Positions 1-5,303 of a stretch of DNA of 5,303 nucleotides are shown here, piece after piece (position 1 is the stretch's first letter; every line of letters starts with the position of its first letter). The stretch is from Streptomyces sp. NRRL WC-3742 (GTDB lineage: Bacteria; Actinomycetota; Actinomycetes; Streptomycetales; Streptomycetaceae): NCBI RefSeq assembly GCF_000720635.1, contig NZ_JOCF01000139.1, forward strand, positions 1-5,303. The letters run 5' to 3'. The notes under the pieces are model-generated. The model was not told where the DNA came from and did no database searches. It saw nothing but the letters and a program-made list of their open reading frames with translations. Both the position numbers and the translations under genes were made by a program.

Positions 1-96
1 TCCTCGCACCACCGCTCACCAACCGGCCCGCTGTCCTCGGACACCAGCCCAGGCTAGGGCTCCAGGCTACCCAAACCGGGGGTTCAGACACAGGTA
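1..96. other. Non-coding left edge, 3' flank of the SDR gene
   Basis: No credible gene is seen here. The stretch lies just downstream of the minus-strand SDR gene stop and holds small repeats. The 8-mer CCAGGCTA occurs at 49-56 and 62-69. A 5-bp stem AGCCC/GGGCT (46-50 with 57-61) has a 6-base loop, and a 4-bp ACCC/GGGT stem lies around 70-85. These could act as a weak factor-assisted terminator for the SDR gene, but there is no T-tract and the stems are short. Confidence 0.3.
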
Positions 97-1041
97 CTAA
101 CGGGCGCGCTCGCGCCACCACGCCACCGTCGCCGCGACCTGCTGCGCCACCGGCGTCGCCCGCACCCCGAACCGGCCCTCGTACGCGGAGCAGTCCACCA
201 CGAACGGCCCATCGAACTGGTAGCGCACCTCCCGCAGCTCCCGCAGCACGGGCGAGACCAGCCCCGCCGCCCCCAGCACCAGCGGCGACAGCCCGCGCAC
301 CCGCACCGCACCGCCCGCACCGGCCTCCTCGGCCACCAGGGCCGCCATCTGCCGCACCGACAGCGCCGGCGCCGTCGGCACGTGCCACGCCCGGCCCCAC
401 GCCTCCCGCGCGCCCGCGAGCTCAGCCATCGCCCGGGCCACGTCCGGCACGTACGTCCAGCTGTGCGCCGCGTCCGGATCACCCAGGCACGAGACCGCAC
501 GCCCGCGCAGCAGCAGCGGCACCACCCGCTCGGCCAGGTGCCCGCCCCCGGTCACACCGGGGCCGAAGAAGTCCGAGGCCCGCGCCTCCACCGCCCGGAC
601 GCGCCCGGCCTCGTGCGCCGCGAGGACCTGCTCCCACACCCTCGCCCGCGCCCGGCCCTTGCGCCCGGTCGCGGCCAGCGGCAGGTCCTCGCGCAGCACG
701 CCGGACACCGGCCCGTAGCCGTACAGGTTGCCCAGCATCACCAGCACCGCGCCACTGGCCTCGGCCGCCGCGCACAGCGCGGACGCCAGCGCCGGCCACT
801 GCCGCCCCCACCGCTGGAGCGGCGGCGCCGCACACCCGTACACCGCAACCGCCCCGCGCGCCGCCGCCGTCAGCGCGGAAGCGTCCGCGGCGTCCGCCGC
901 CACATGCTCCACCCCCGCCACCACCGCACGCCCCGCGCCCCCCGTACGGGTGACCACCCGCACCTGGTGCCCCTGCCCGGCCAGCACCTGCGCCAACGCG
1001 GCCCCCGCCGGCCCGTACCCCACCACCACATGAACGCTCAT
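97..1041 (-). CDS. NAD(P)-binding SDR-family epimerase/dehydratase-like protein, atypical
   Basis: The product is 314 aa, a normal length for an extended short-chain dehydrogenase/reductase, and probably cytoplasmic since no signal or membrane segment is seen. The dinucleotide-binding loop is GYGPAG at residues 8-13 after a hydrophobic beta strand. The second strand ends VVTR, with Arg32 where NAD-preferring enzymes carry an acidic residue, so NADP(H) may be preferred. Further family marks are the AADAAD segment (48-53), NLYGYGP (105-111), SDFFGPG (156-162) and HSWTYVPDVARAM (193-205), the usual SDR C-terminal substrate-domain signature. The catalytic YxxxK pair is absent: the region expected to hold it is GRKGRARARVWE (126-137). 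It may therefore bind cofactor without classical epimerase chemistry, or use other residues. The ATG at 1041 is chosen because the Rossmann strand starts at once. Its ribosome site is weak (GGGTGGG-like), and sequence further upstream belongs to an inverted-repeat element. The substrate cannot be told from sequence. Confidence 0.9.
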   Translation of the reverse strand: MSVHVVVGYGPAGAALAQVLAGQGHQVRVVTRTGGAGRAVVAGVEHVAADAADASALTAAARGAVAVYGCAAPPLQRWGRQWPALASALCAAAEASGAVLVMLGNLYGYGPVSGVLREDLPLAATGRKGRARARVWEQVLAAHEAGRVRAVEARASDFFGPGVTGGGHLAERVVPLLLRGRAVSCLGDPDAAHSWTYVPDVARAMAELAGAREAWGRAWHVPTAPALSVRQMAALVAEEAGAGGAVRVRGLSPLVLGAAGLVSPVLRELREVRYQFDGPFVVDCSAYEGRFGVRATPVAQQVAATVAWWRERAR

Positions 1042-1053
1042 CCGGCCCACCCT

Positions 1054-1180
1054 AGGCCCTGTGGTCGAACTCCCGTCTGCGGGGCGGCGTCGGGGCACGC
1101 ACCTCGCCGCGTTGTCGTCGGCCGCCGTTGTCCCCCACCCTGGCGGCCGGGCGGACGAGGGGAGTTCGACGACAGGCCCT
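1054..1180. repeat. 127-base element with 21-base terminal inverted repeats, MITE-like
   Basis: The left arm 1054-1074 and right arm 1160-1180 are reverse complements at 19 of 21 positions. Both read, from the outer end inward, AGG(C/G)CCTGT(G/C)GTCGAACTCCC apart from the two mismatches. The 85-base interior has two more hairpins: GCGGCG 1084-1089 with CGCCGC 1105-1110, and CGGCCGCC 1119-1126 with GGCGGCCG 1142-1149, each with a 15-base loop. Folded, it would be a closed multi-branch structure. It sits only 12 bases upstream of the SDR start and 92 bases upstream of the cyclophilin start. Size and terminal repeats fit a MITE or other non-autonomous transposon relic. No clear target-site duplication was found. 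Alternatives are a paired operator for the divergent genes or a structured RNA leader. Confidence 0.7.
1119..1149. repeat. Internal 8-bp hairpin of the inverted-repeat element
   Basis: CGGCCGCC (1119-1126) pairs perfectly with GGCGGCCG (1142-1149) across a 15-base loop. A companion 6-bp hairpin lies at 1084-1110. In such GC-rich DNA a lone hairpin of this size can be chance; two nested inside a long terminal repeat is less likely to be. Confidence 0.45.
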
Positions 1181-1260
1181 GGAGCCGGCGCCCGCACCCG
1201 GTGCACGCCCTGTGCCACCATGGGCCCCTCCCGCACCCCCGTCCCACCCCCCCTTTCCCG

Positions 1261-1265
1261 AGGAG
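1261..1265 (+). promoter_or_regulatory. Ribosome binding site of the cyclophilin gene
   Basis: AGGAG lies seven bases before the GTG at 1273 and is the best Shine-Dalgarno match in the divergent gap. It fixes the GTG as the start: the upstream ATG at 1219-1221 is in another frame. A pyrimidine-rich run, mostly C, covers about 1227-1258 just before it. Confidence 0.85.
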
Positions 1266-1272
1266 CCCCGCC

Positions 1273-1794
<522 letters not shown>

Positions 1795-1890
1795 CCCCGC
1801 CGCCGCGCACCGGCCCGCGGCCCTGTTGCGGTTGGGTCACGGAGTGTCCGAATGCTCTGGCAATGCGGGGGAGTGTGGTGATTGAACTGG

Positions 1891-1920
1891 TTGGCGCGGC
1901 CGCCGCCGAACTCTCATAAT
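1891..1920 (+). promoter_or_regulatory. Candidate housekeeping-sigma promoter for the membrane-protein operon
   Basis: TTGGCG (1891-1896) and CATAAT (1915-1920) are 18 bases apart, close to the actinobacterial HrdB-type pattern TTGAC/TAnnnT. CATAAT is one of the few AT-rich hexamers in the window. Transcription would start near 1927, giving an untranslated leader of about 95 bases before the first operon gene. Position and spacing support it; no start site is proven. Confidence 0.5.
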
Positions 1921-1991
1921 CCCTGGTGAGACGCGCGATGGACGGTCCGGGGACACGCTGGGGGAGCGGTGCCCGTGAGAAGGGCCCGCGC

Positions 1992-2002
1992 GTGGAATCC
2001 AC
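1992..2002. promoter_or_regulatory. GTGGA-A-TCCAC palindrome in the operon leader
   Basis: A perfect 5-bp inverted repeat around a single A lies 21 bases before the chosen TTG start and directly abuts the alternative ATG at 2003. It could be a small repressor site or part of a leader hairpin; it is short enough to be chance. Confidence 0.25.
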
Positions 2003-2011
2003 ATGTTCCCC

Positions 2012-2019
2012 GGGGGGAG
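2012..2019 (+). promoter_or_regulatory. Ribosome binding site that favours the TTG start at 2024
   Basis: GGGGGGAG ends four bases before TTG at 2024. The in-frame ATG at 2003 lies upstream of this site and has only a weak GGAA five bases before it. The strong purine run therefore favours TTG, although the four-base spacing is a little short. Confidence 0.6.
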
Positions 2020-2023
2020 TCCT

Positions 2024-3019
2024 TTGTCCGCGCCCGACCACGAGAGCGCCACCACGGGCCCGGCGGCACCGCCGCAGCCCGCACCCGCGCCCGCCGCACC
2101 CGCACCCGCACCCGCACTCGCCGTACCCGAGCAGGCGCCCGCGCCCGCCGCACCCGCTGTACCCGCGCCCGCCGCACCCGAGCAGGCGCCCGCGCCGGAG
2201 CCGGAGCCCGAACCCGCGCCGGAGCCGTACGGGCCCGGCGACCCGTCAGGCCCCGCCCCCGCGCGCCGGATGCCGCGCGCGGCGCGGATCGCGCTGGCCA
2301 CGGCGGGCCTGCTGGCCGTCACCGCCGCCTGCGCCACCGCCACCGTCGCCCTCGGCAGGCCCGATGCGCGCCCGGTTGCCGCCGCGCCCGCACGCCCCGC
2401 GGCCGGCGCCGGCGCACCGGCGTCCGCGAGCCCGGCCCCGACGGCCGTGCCCGTCCCCGTGCCCACGCCCGCCGCGCCCGCGCCCGAGCCCAAGCCGGCG
2501 AGCACCGTCAAGGGCACCGTCAGCGGCGGCAGGCACGAAGGCGACCTGCGCTTCTTCCTGCTGCCCATCCCCGACGGCGGCGAGTCCTACGGCTCCGCCG
2601 ACGGCACAAGCCTCAGCGACGACCAGGTCGCCGGGATCTTCGGCAAGCAGGACGGCATCAAGGACCTCCTGCACTCCTTCGGCTACCAGGACGCCGCCAC
2701 CCGCATCTACCGCACCGCCGACGGCAGGGCCGAGGTCACCGTCACCCTCATCCACCTGGGCTCCACCGCCCAGGCCACCCAGTTCGCCAAGGGCTACAGC
2801 GTCAAGTCCCAGGAGTCGATCGACATCGACGGCGACCCCGACGCCCACGGCTTCGTCCACAAGCCCAAGCAGCAGGCGTACACCGGCTCGATGACCGGCA
2901 TCTCCAGCCAGGGCGACGTCCAGTACACCATCGACGTCGACGTGAAGGGCACCCCGGACAAGGCGCTGCTGAGCGACCTGATGAAGCGCCAGCGCGAGCG
3001 CCTGGCCTCCGGCGGCTGA
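2024..3019 (+). CDS. Single-pass membrane protein, Pro/Ala-rich N-terminus, unknown outside domain (paralogue 1)
   Basis: I do not recognise a named family. From the TTG start the product is 331 aa; from the ATG at 2003 it would be 338. Residues 13-80 are low-complexity Pro/Ala with PEQAPAP repeats and an EPEPEP run. RRMPRAAR (81-88) precedes a hydrophobic helix at about 89-110, so the N-terminus should be inside and the C-terminus outside. Cys103 lies within that helix but is not in a good lipobox and follows about 100 residues, so a lipoprotein is unlikely. A Pro/Ala linker (112-160) leads to a folded domain of about 160 residues. It opens with GDLRFFLLPIPDG (173-185) and contains IYRTADGRAEVTVTLIHL (228-245) and GDPDAHGFV (270-278). 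It ends in a charged amphipathic helix (about 311-328, KRQRERL). The motif and these segments recur in downstream neighbours. It is the first gene of the run, behind a candidate promoter. Role unknown; an envelope sensor or complex subunit is inference. Confidence 0.85.
   Translation: MSAPDHESATTGPAAPPQPAPAPAAPAPAPALAVPEQAPAPAAPAVPAPAAPEQAPAPEPEPEPAPEPYGPGDPSGPAPARRMPRAARIALATAGLLAVTAACATATVALGRPDARPVAAAPARPAAGAGAPASASPAPTAVPVPVPTPAAPAPEPKPASTVKGTVSGGRHEGDLRFFLLPIPDGGESYGSADGTSLSDDQVAGIFGKQDGIKDLLHSFGYQDAATRIYRTADGRAEVTVTLIHLGSTAQATQFAKGYSVKSQESIDIDGDPDAHGFVHKPKQQAYTGSMTGISSQGDVQYTIDVDVKGTPDKALLSDLMKRQRERLASGG
2125..2196 (+). repeat. 21-base direct repeat, 51-base period, in the Pro/Ala segment
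   Basis: The 21 bases at 2125-2145 recur exactly at 2176-2196, 51 bases (17 codons) apart, and encode PEQAPAP both times. Exact identity at DNA level within a codon-degenerate segment suggests recent slippage or duplication, so length may vary between strains. Confidence 0.75.
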
Positions 3020-3064
3020 ACCCCGCCGCCGCACCCCGCAGCCCGCACCCCACCCCCTCCTTCC

Positions 3065-3068
3065 GGAG
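3065..3068 (+). promoter_or_regulatory. Ribosome binding site of paralogue 2
   Basis: GGAG lies seven bases before GTG at 3076. It sits in a 56-base gap after the previous stop, too short and C-rich to show a promoter or a terminator hairpin. This supports co-transcription and fixes the start. Confidence 0.75.
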
Positions 3069-3075
3069 CCGCCCC

Positions 3076-3960
3076 GTGACCACCGAACCCGCGCAGCCCG
3101 CGCCGGGCCAGCCGCCCACGCCGCCCGCCCCGCCCGCCGCGCCGCCTGCCTTCGCCCCGCCTGCTTTCGCCCCGCCCGGCGCGCCCGCGCCCGCCGTGCC
3201 CGGCGGCGCCCCCGTCTACCCCGACACCGTGCCCGCCCCCCTCACCGCCCTGGACGTCCTGGCCGCCGGCCCCGAGCAGCCGCCGCGCCCGCCGCGCCGC
3301 CCCCGCCCCGTCCTGCTGTCGGTGTACGCCCTGGCACTGGGCGTCCTGGCCGGCGGCGCCGTCGGCTACGCCGTCCAGGCCCAGCGCCCGCCCACGCCGC
3401 TGGCGCCGCTGCAGGTCGCCCGCCCCGCCTACCCGCAGCAGAACGTGGACGCGGGCGCCTTCGCCGCCACCCAGCCCAGGCCCCCGGCCGTCGAGGGCGA
3501 CCTGACCAAACTGCTCGTCAGGCCCCCGTCCGGCTCCACCCCCTGGGGCGAACTGCCCGACCAGCCCTCCTGGGTGTCGGCCGGCGACGTCGCCCAGCAC
3601 CACGGCAACGCCGCCGAGGAGTTCAAACTCCTGCTCGGCACCGGGTTCCGCCGCGCCGCCGAGGTCGACTGGACCAAGGACGACATCCGCTACCGCGTCC
3701 TGCTCACCCAGTACGCGCCCGAGCACTCCGACGTCGCCGCCGTCCCGCCCGGACAGCCCTTCGCCCCCGACGTCGAGGGCACCTACCGCGTCTTCGACGA
3801 GCCCGAGCACTGGGCCGAGAGCACCGAGCAGTTCTACTACGGCCGCGCCGGCGCGCGGCGCGGCGCGCTGGTGATGGAGATCGAGGTCTTCTCGCCCAGG
3901 CCCGTGGACCCCGAGAGCGTGAAGAGCCTCGCCAAGCAGCAGTGGGAGCGGCTGGTATGA
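3076..3960 (+). CDS. Single-pass membrane protein, Pro/Ala-rich N-terminus, unknown outside domain (paralogue 2, divergent)
   Basis: The product is 294 aa with no family I recognise. Residues 5-47 are Pro/Ala/Gly-rich, with a duplicated PPAFA unit (23-32, DNA 3142-3171, 14 of 15 bases alike). RPPRRPRP (71-78) precedes a transmembrane helix at about 79-100, which puts the C-terminus outside. A linker follows, then GDLTKLLVRPPSG (141-153), a worn version of the motif in the neighbours: Arg is Thr and the LLP core is LVR. The segment GDVAQHHGN through VLLTQYA (170-214) matches residues 200-243 of paralogue 1 in pattern (xDVAxxxGxxxxxxxLLxxxG, then the R-Y-R strand). The C-terminus holds a strand ALVMEIEVF (264-272) and a helix ending KQQWERL, like the KRQRERL end of paralogue 1. 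No cysteines are present. The gene lies 56 bases after paralogue 1 and overlaps paralogue 3 by four bases (ATGA), so it should be translationally coupled to it. Function unknown. Confidence 0.85.
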   Translation: MTTEPAQPAPGQPPTPPAPPAAPPAFAPPAFAPPGAPAPAVPGGAPVYPDTVPAPLTALDVLAAGPEQPPRPPRRPRPVLLSVYALALGVLAGGAVGYAVQAQRPPTPLAPLQVARPAYPQQNVDAGAFAATQPRPPAVEGDLTKLLVRPPSGSTPWGELPDQPSWVSAGDVAQHHGNAAEEFKLLLGTGFRRAAEVDWTKDDIRYRVLLTQYAPEHSDVAAVPPGQPFAPDVEGTYRVFDEPEHWAESTEQFYYGRAGARRGALVMEIEVFSPRPVDPESVKSLAKQQWERLV

Positions 3961-4811
3961 CCGACGAGACCCAGACCGAGACCGGCACCGCGCCCTCCGT
4001 CCCCGACGCGCCTGAGGCGCAGCCGCCCGCGCCCGCCGAGCCCGCACCCGTACCCGCCGGGCCGCCCGCGCCCGCCGTACGCACCGCCGCCCGCCCCCTG
4101 GTGCGCGCCGGCGCCGCGACGCTCGCCGCGGCCCTGGTGGGCGTGGCCATCGGCGTGGGCATCATCAAGACCCGCTACGACGACCCAGCCCCCACCGCCG
4201 CCGCCGCGCCCGCCGCGCCCGCGCCCACCGCCACCCCGTACGGCGCCAAGTCCAACGGCAGCCACTTCGGCTCGCTGCGCGACCTGCTGCTGCCCGTCCC
4301 GGCCGGCTACGAACCGGGCCCCGACGAGGGCGGCTACGGCAACGACACCGAACTGGGCGCCCAGCAGCTCGCCGAGCAGCTCGACGCCGAGCTCCAGCAG
4401 GTCCCCAAGGCCAAGCGCGACACGATCCGCTCCTACTGGGAGGGCCTGCACGTGCGCGGCAGCGGCGTGCGCACCTACCGCACCAAGGAGGACGACCTGC
4501 TGATCGGCCTGAAACTGCGCCAGTTCAACCAGCAGGAAGTCCAGCGCATCAACGAGTACACCGCCGTCTTCACCGGCGACACGGGCCTCTTCCGCGTCGG
4601 CCCGCCCGTGCCCGGGCACCCCGAGGCGCACTGCTACCTGATGCCCGCCCCGCCCTCCGCCCCCATCGACTACCTCGAGTGCTCGGCCGCCGAGGGCGAC
4701 CTGCTGGTCATCATGAACGCCGAGGGGCCCGCACCGCTGCCCAAGGACAAGATCATCGCCCTGTACGCCGCGCAGCTCGACCGCCTCGCCGCCCCGGGAG
4801 CCACCGTATGA
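3957..4811 (+). CDS. Single-pass membrane protein, Pro/Ala-rich N-terminus, unknown outside domain (paralogue 3)
   Basis: The product is 284 aa and unnamed. The acidic, Pro/Ala-rich N-terminus (1-41) is shorter than in the neighbours. RTAARPLVR (42-50) precedes a transmembrane helix at about 51-70, followed by KTRYDD; the C-terminal part is predicted outside. After a short Ala/Pro linker comes GSLRDLLLPVPAG (105-117), the cleanest copy of the shared motif. Next are a Gln/Leu-rich helix (133-148), VRTYRTKEDDLLIGLKL (171-187), GHPEAHCYL (220-228), EGDLLVIMN (246-254) and a final helix ending AAQLDRL (271-277). Each has a counterpart in order in paralogue 1, which supports common ancestry. Cys226 and Cys242, both outside, could form a disulfide not seen in paralogues 1 or 2. 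The ATG at 3957 overlaps the previous stop as ATGA and has GGGAG (3944-3948) eight bases upstream. The stop overlaps the next start in the same way. Function unknown. Confidence 0.88.
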   Translation: MTDETQTETGTAPSVPDAPEAQPPAPAEPAPVPAGPPAPAVRTAARPLVRAGAATLAAALVGVAIGVGIIKTRYDDPAPTAAAAPAAPAPTATPYGAKSNGSHFGSLRDLLLPVPAGYEPGPDEGGYGNDTELGAQQLAEQLDAELQQVPKAKRDTIRSYWEGLHVRGSGVRTYRTKEDDLLIGLKLRQFNQQEVQRINEYTAVFTGDTGLFRVGPPVPGHPEAHCYLMPAPPSAPIDYLECSAAEGDLLVIMNAEGPAPLPKDKIIALYAAQLDRLAAPGATV

Positions 4812-5303
4812 GCGACCGCACCGACCAGCCCCGCACCCCGGCCCCCGCGCCCGGAACCCCCGCGCCCGGAACCCCCGCGCCGGCGCCGGGTGTCGGCGAG
4901 ACGCTGGAACTGGCCGCCACCTCCGACCCGCACGCCGCCTCCGCTCCCGCCTTCCCGGGCCTGCCGGGCCCGGCCGCCGCGCCGCCCGACCCCCGGGCCC
5001 GCCGCGCCCGCCGCCGCGCCGCCCTGCGCTGGGGCAGCGCCACCCTCGTCTTCGCCCTCGCCGGCACCGGCACCGCCCTGGCCCTCACCGCCCCCGAACG
5101 CACCGACATCCCCGGCCTGGCCACCGCGAACGACGGCCGCTACACCTTCCCCGCCCTGGCCCTGCCGCCCCTGCCCGCCGGCAAGAAGGCCCCCGACGCC
5201 AAGAACAAGACCCCCCACTGGGCGGACCTGCGCTACCTCGTCCTGCCCGCCCCCAAGGAAGCCGGCGGCGCCACCACCGCCCAGCCCTTCCCCACCCCCA
5301 CCC
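4808..5303 (+). CDS. Single-pass membrane protein of the same set, cut by the window edge (paralogue 4, partial)
   Basis: Only the first 165 codons are present and no stop is reached. The N-terminus (8-62) is Pro/Ala/Gly-rich with tandem PAPGT units. RARRARRRAALR (63-74) precedes a helix at about 75-94 (WGSATLVFALAGTGTALALT), so the topology should match the neighbours. After the membrane a linker with KKAPDAKNK (126-134) leads to ADLRYLVLPAPKE (139-151), a fourth version of the shared motif, followed by GG as in paralogues 1 and 3. The window ends soon after. The ATG overlaps the previous stop as ATGA, with GGGAG (4796-4800) seven bases upstream, so coupled translation is expected. The rest of the outside domain and any further copies lie beyond the window. 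Function unknown. Confidence 0.85.
   Translation, partial: MSDRTDQPRTPAPAPGTPAPGTPAPAPGVGETLELAATSDPHAASAPAFPGLPGPAAAPPDPRARRARRRAALRWGSATLVFALAGTGTALALTAPERTDIPGLATANDGRYTFPALALPPLPAGKKAPDAKNKTPHWADLRYLVLPAPKEAGGATTAQPFPTPT
4844..4881 (+). repeat. 15-base tandem repeat in paralogue 4
   Basis: The unit CCCGCGCCCGGAACC occurs twice exactly (4844-4858, 4859-4873), followed by a partial third copy (4874-4881). It encodes PAPGT repeats in the disordered N-terminus. In-frame units allow length change without disrupting the gene. Confidence 0.8.

Noticed and set aside
1051..1183. CTAG or CCT target-site duplication flanking the inverted-repeat element
   Set aside because: CTAG occurs only at the left end. 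CCT at 1051-1053 and 1178-1180 would cut into the right arm and break the arm alignment.
382..1272. Upstream extension of the cyclophilin frame to about 470 residues
   Set aside because: The extension is antisense to the SDR gene and rich in Arg/Pro/His. The cyclophilin fold begins at GTG 1273 behind AGGAG.
1795..1840. Intrinsic terminator after the cyclophilin gene
   Set aside because: Only short GC palindromes such as GGCC-CGC-GGCC are present, without a convincing stem or T-run.
2311..2334. Lipoprotein signal ending VTAAC in paralogue 1
   Set aside because: The -3 residue is Thr rather than Leu, the Cys lies within the helix, and about 100 residues precede it, so signal peptidase II processing is unlikely.
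1969..3960. A continuous open frame from GTG 1969 through paralogue 1 into paralogue 2, suggesting one 663-residue protein
   Set aside because: The first two thirds translate as Arg/Pro/His-rich shadow sequence of paralogue 1. Paralogue 1 in its own frame has a membrane helix and the shared motif, and paralogue 2 has its own GGAG site and GTG start.
2794..4047. Long minus-strand frames opposite the paralogues, rich in Gly/Arg/Ala
   Set aside because: They are composition shadows of high-GC genes, with no domain signatures, and lie opposite genes that have ribosome sites and shared motifs.

Overview
The window is very GC-rich DNA with C or G at almost every third codon position. It has GTG, TTG and ATG starts, GGAG-type ribosome binding sites and almost no T-rich terminators. 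This points to a high-GC actinomycete, most likely Streptomyces or a close relative, on a chromosome or large linear replicon. No tRNA, rRNA, CRISPR array or intact insertion sequence is visible.

Left part (1-1794): two single-copy-type genes face away from each other. On the minus strand (97-1041) lies an NAD(P)-binding extended-SDR protein of the epimerase/dehydratase type, lacking the usual YxxxK catalytic pair. On the plus strand (1273-1794) is a short cytoplasmic cyclophilin-type peptidyl-prolyl isomerase with a complete active site. The 231-base gap between them holds a striking 127-base element (1054-1180): a 21-base terminal inverted repeat, 19 of 21 matching, enclosing two further hairpins. 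It may be a MITE-like relic or a structured regulatory element.

Right part (1795-5303): after a 229-base gap with a plausible promoter comes a tight run of four same-strand genes (2024-3019, 3076-3960, 3957-4811, 4808 to the window edge). The last two junctions are ATGA stop/start overlaps. All four products share one layout: a Pro/Ala-rich, probably disordered cytoplasmic N-terminus, a basic patch, one transmembrane helix, a linker and an outside domain. That domain opens with related versions of a short motif, roughly [GA][DS]LRxLLLPxPxG. The first and third proteins can also be matched further along. The run therefore looks like an array of diverged paralogues made by tandem duplication and translated together. 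I do not recognise the family and assign no function. A heteromeric envelope complex or a set of envelope sensors is inference only.

The cyclophilin and the SDR protein are probably separate transcription units; nothing in the sequence ties them to the membrane-protein array beyond adjacency. The fourth paralogue is cut by the right edge, so the array may continue.
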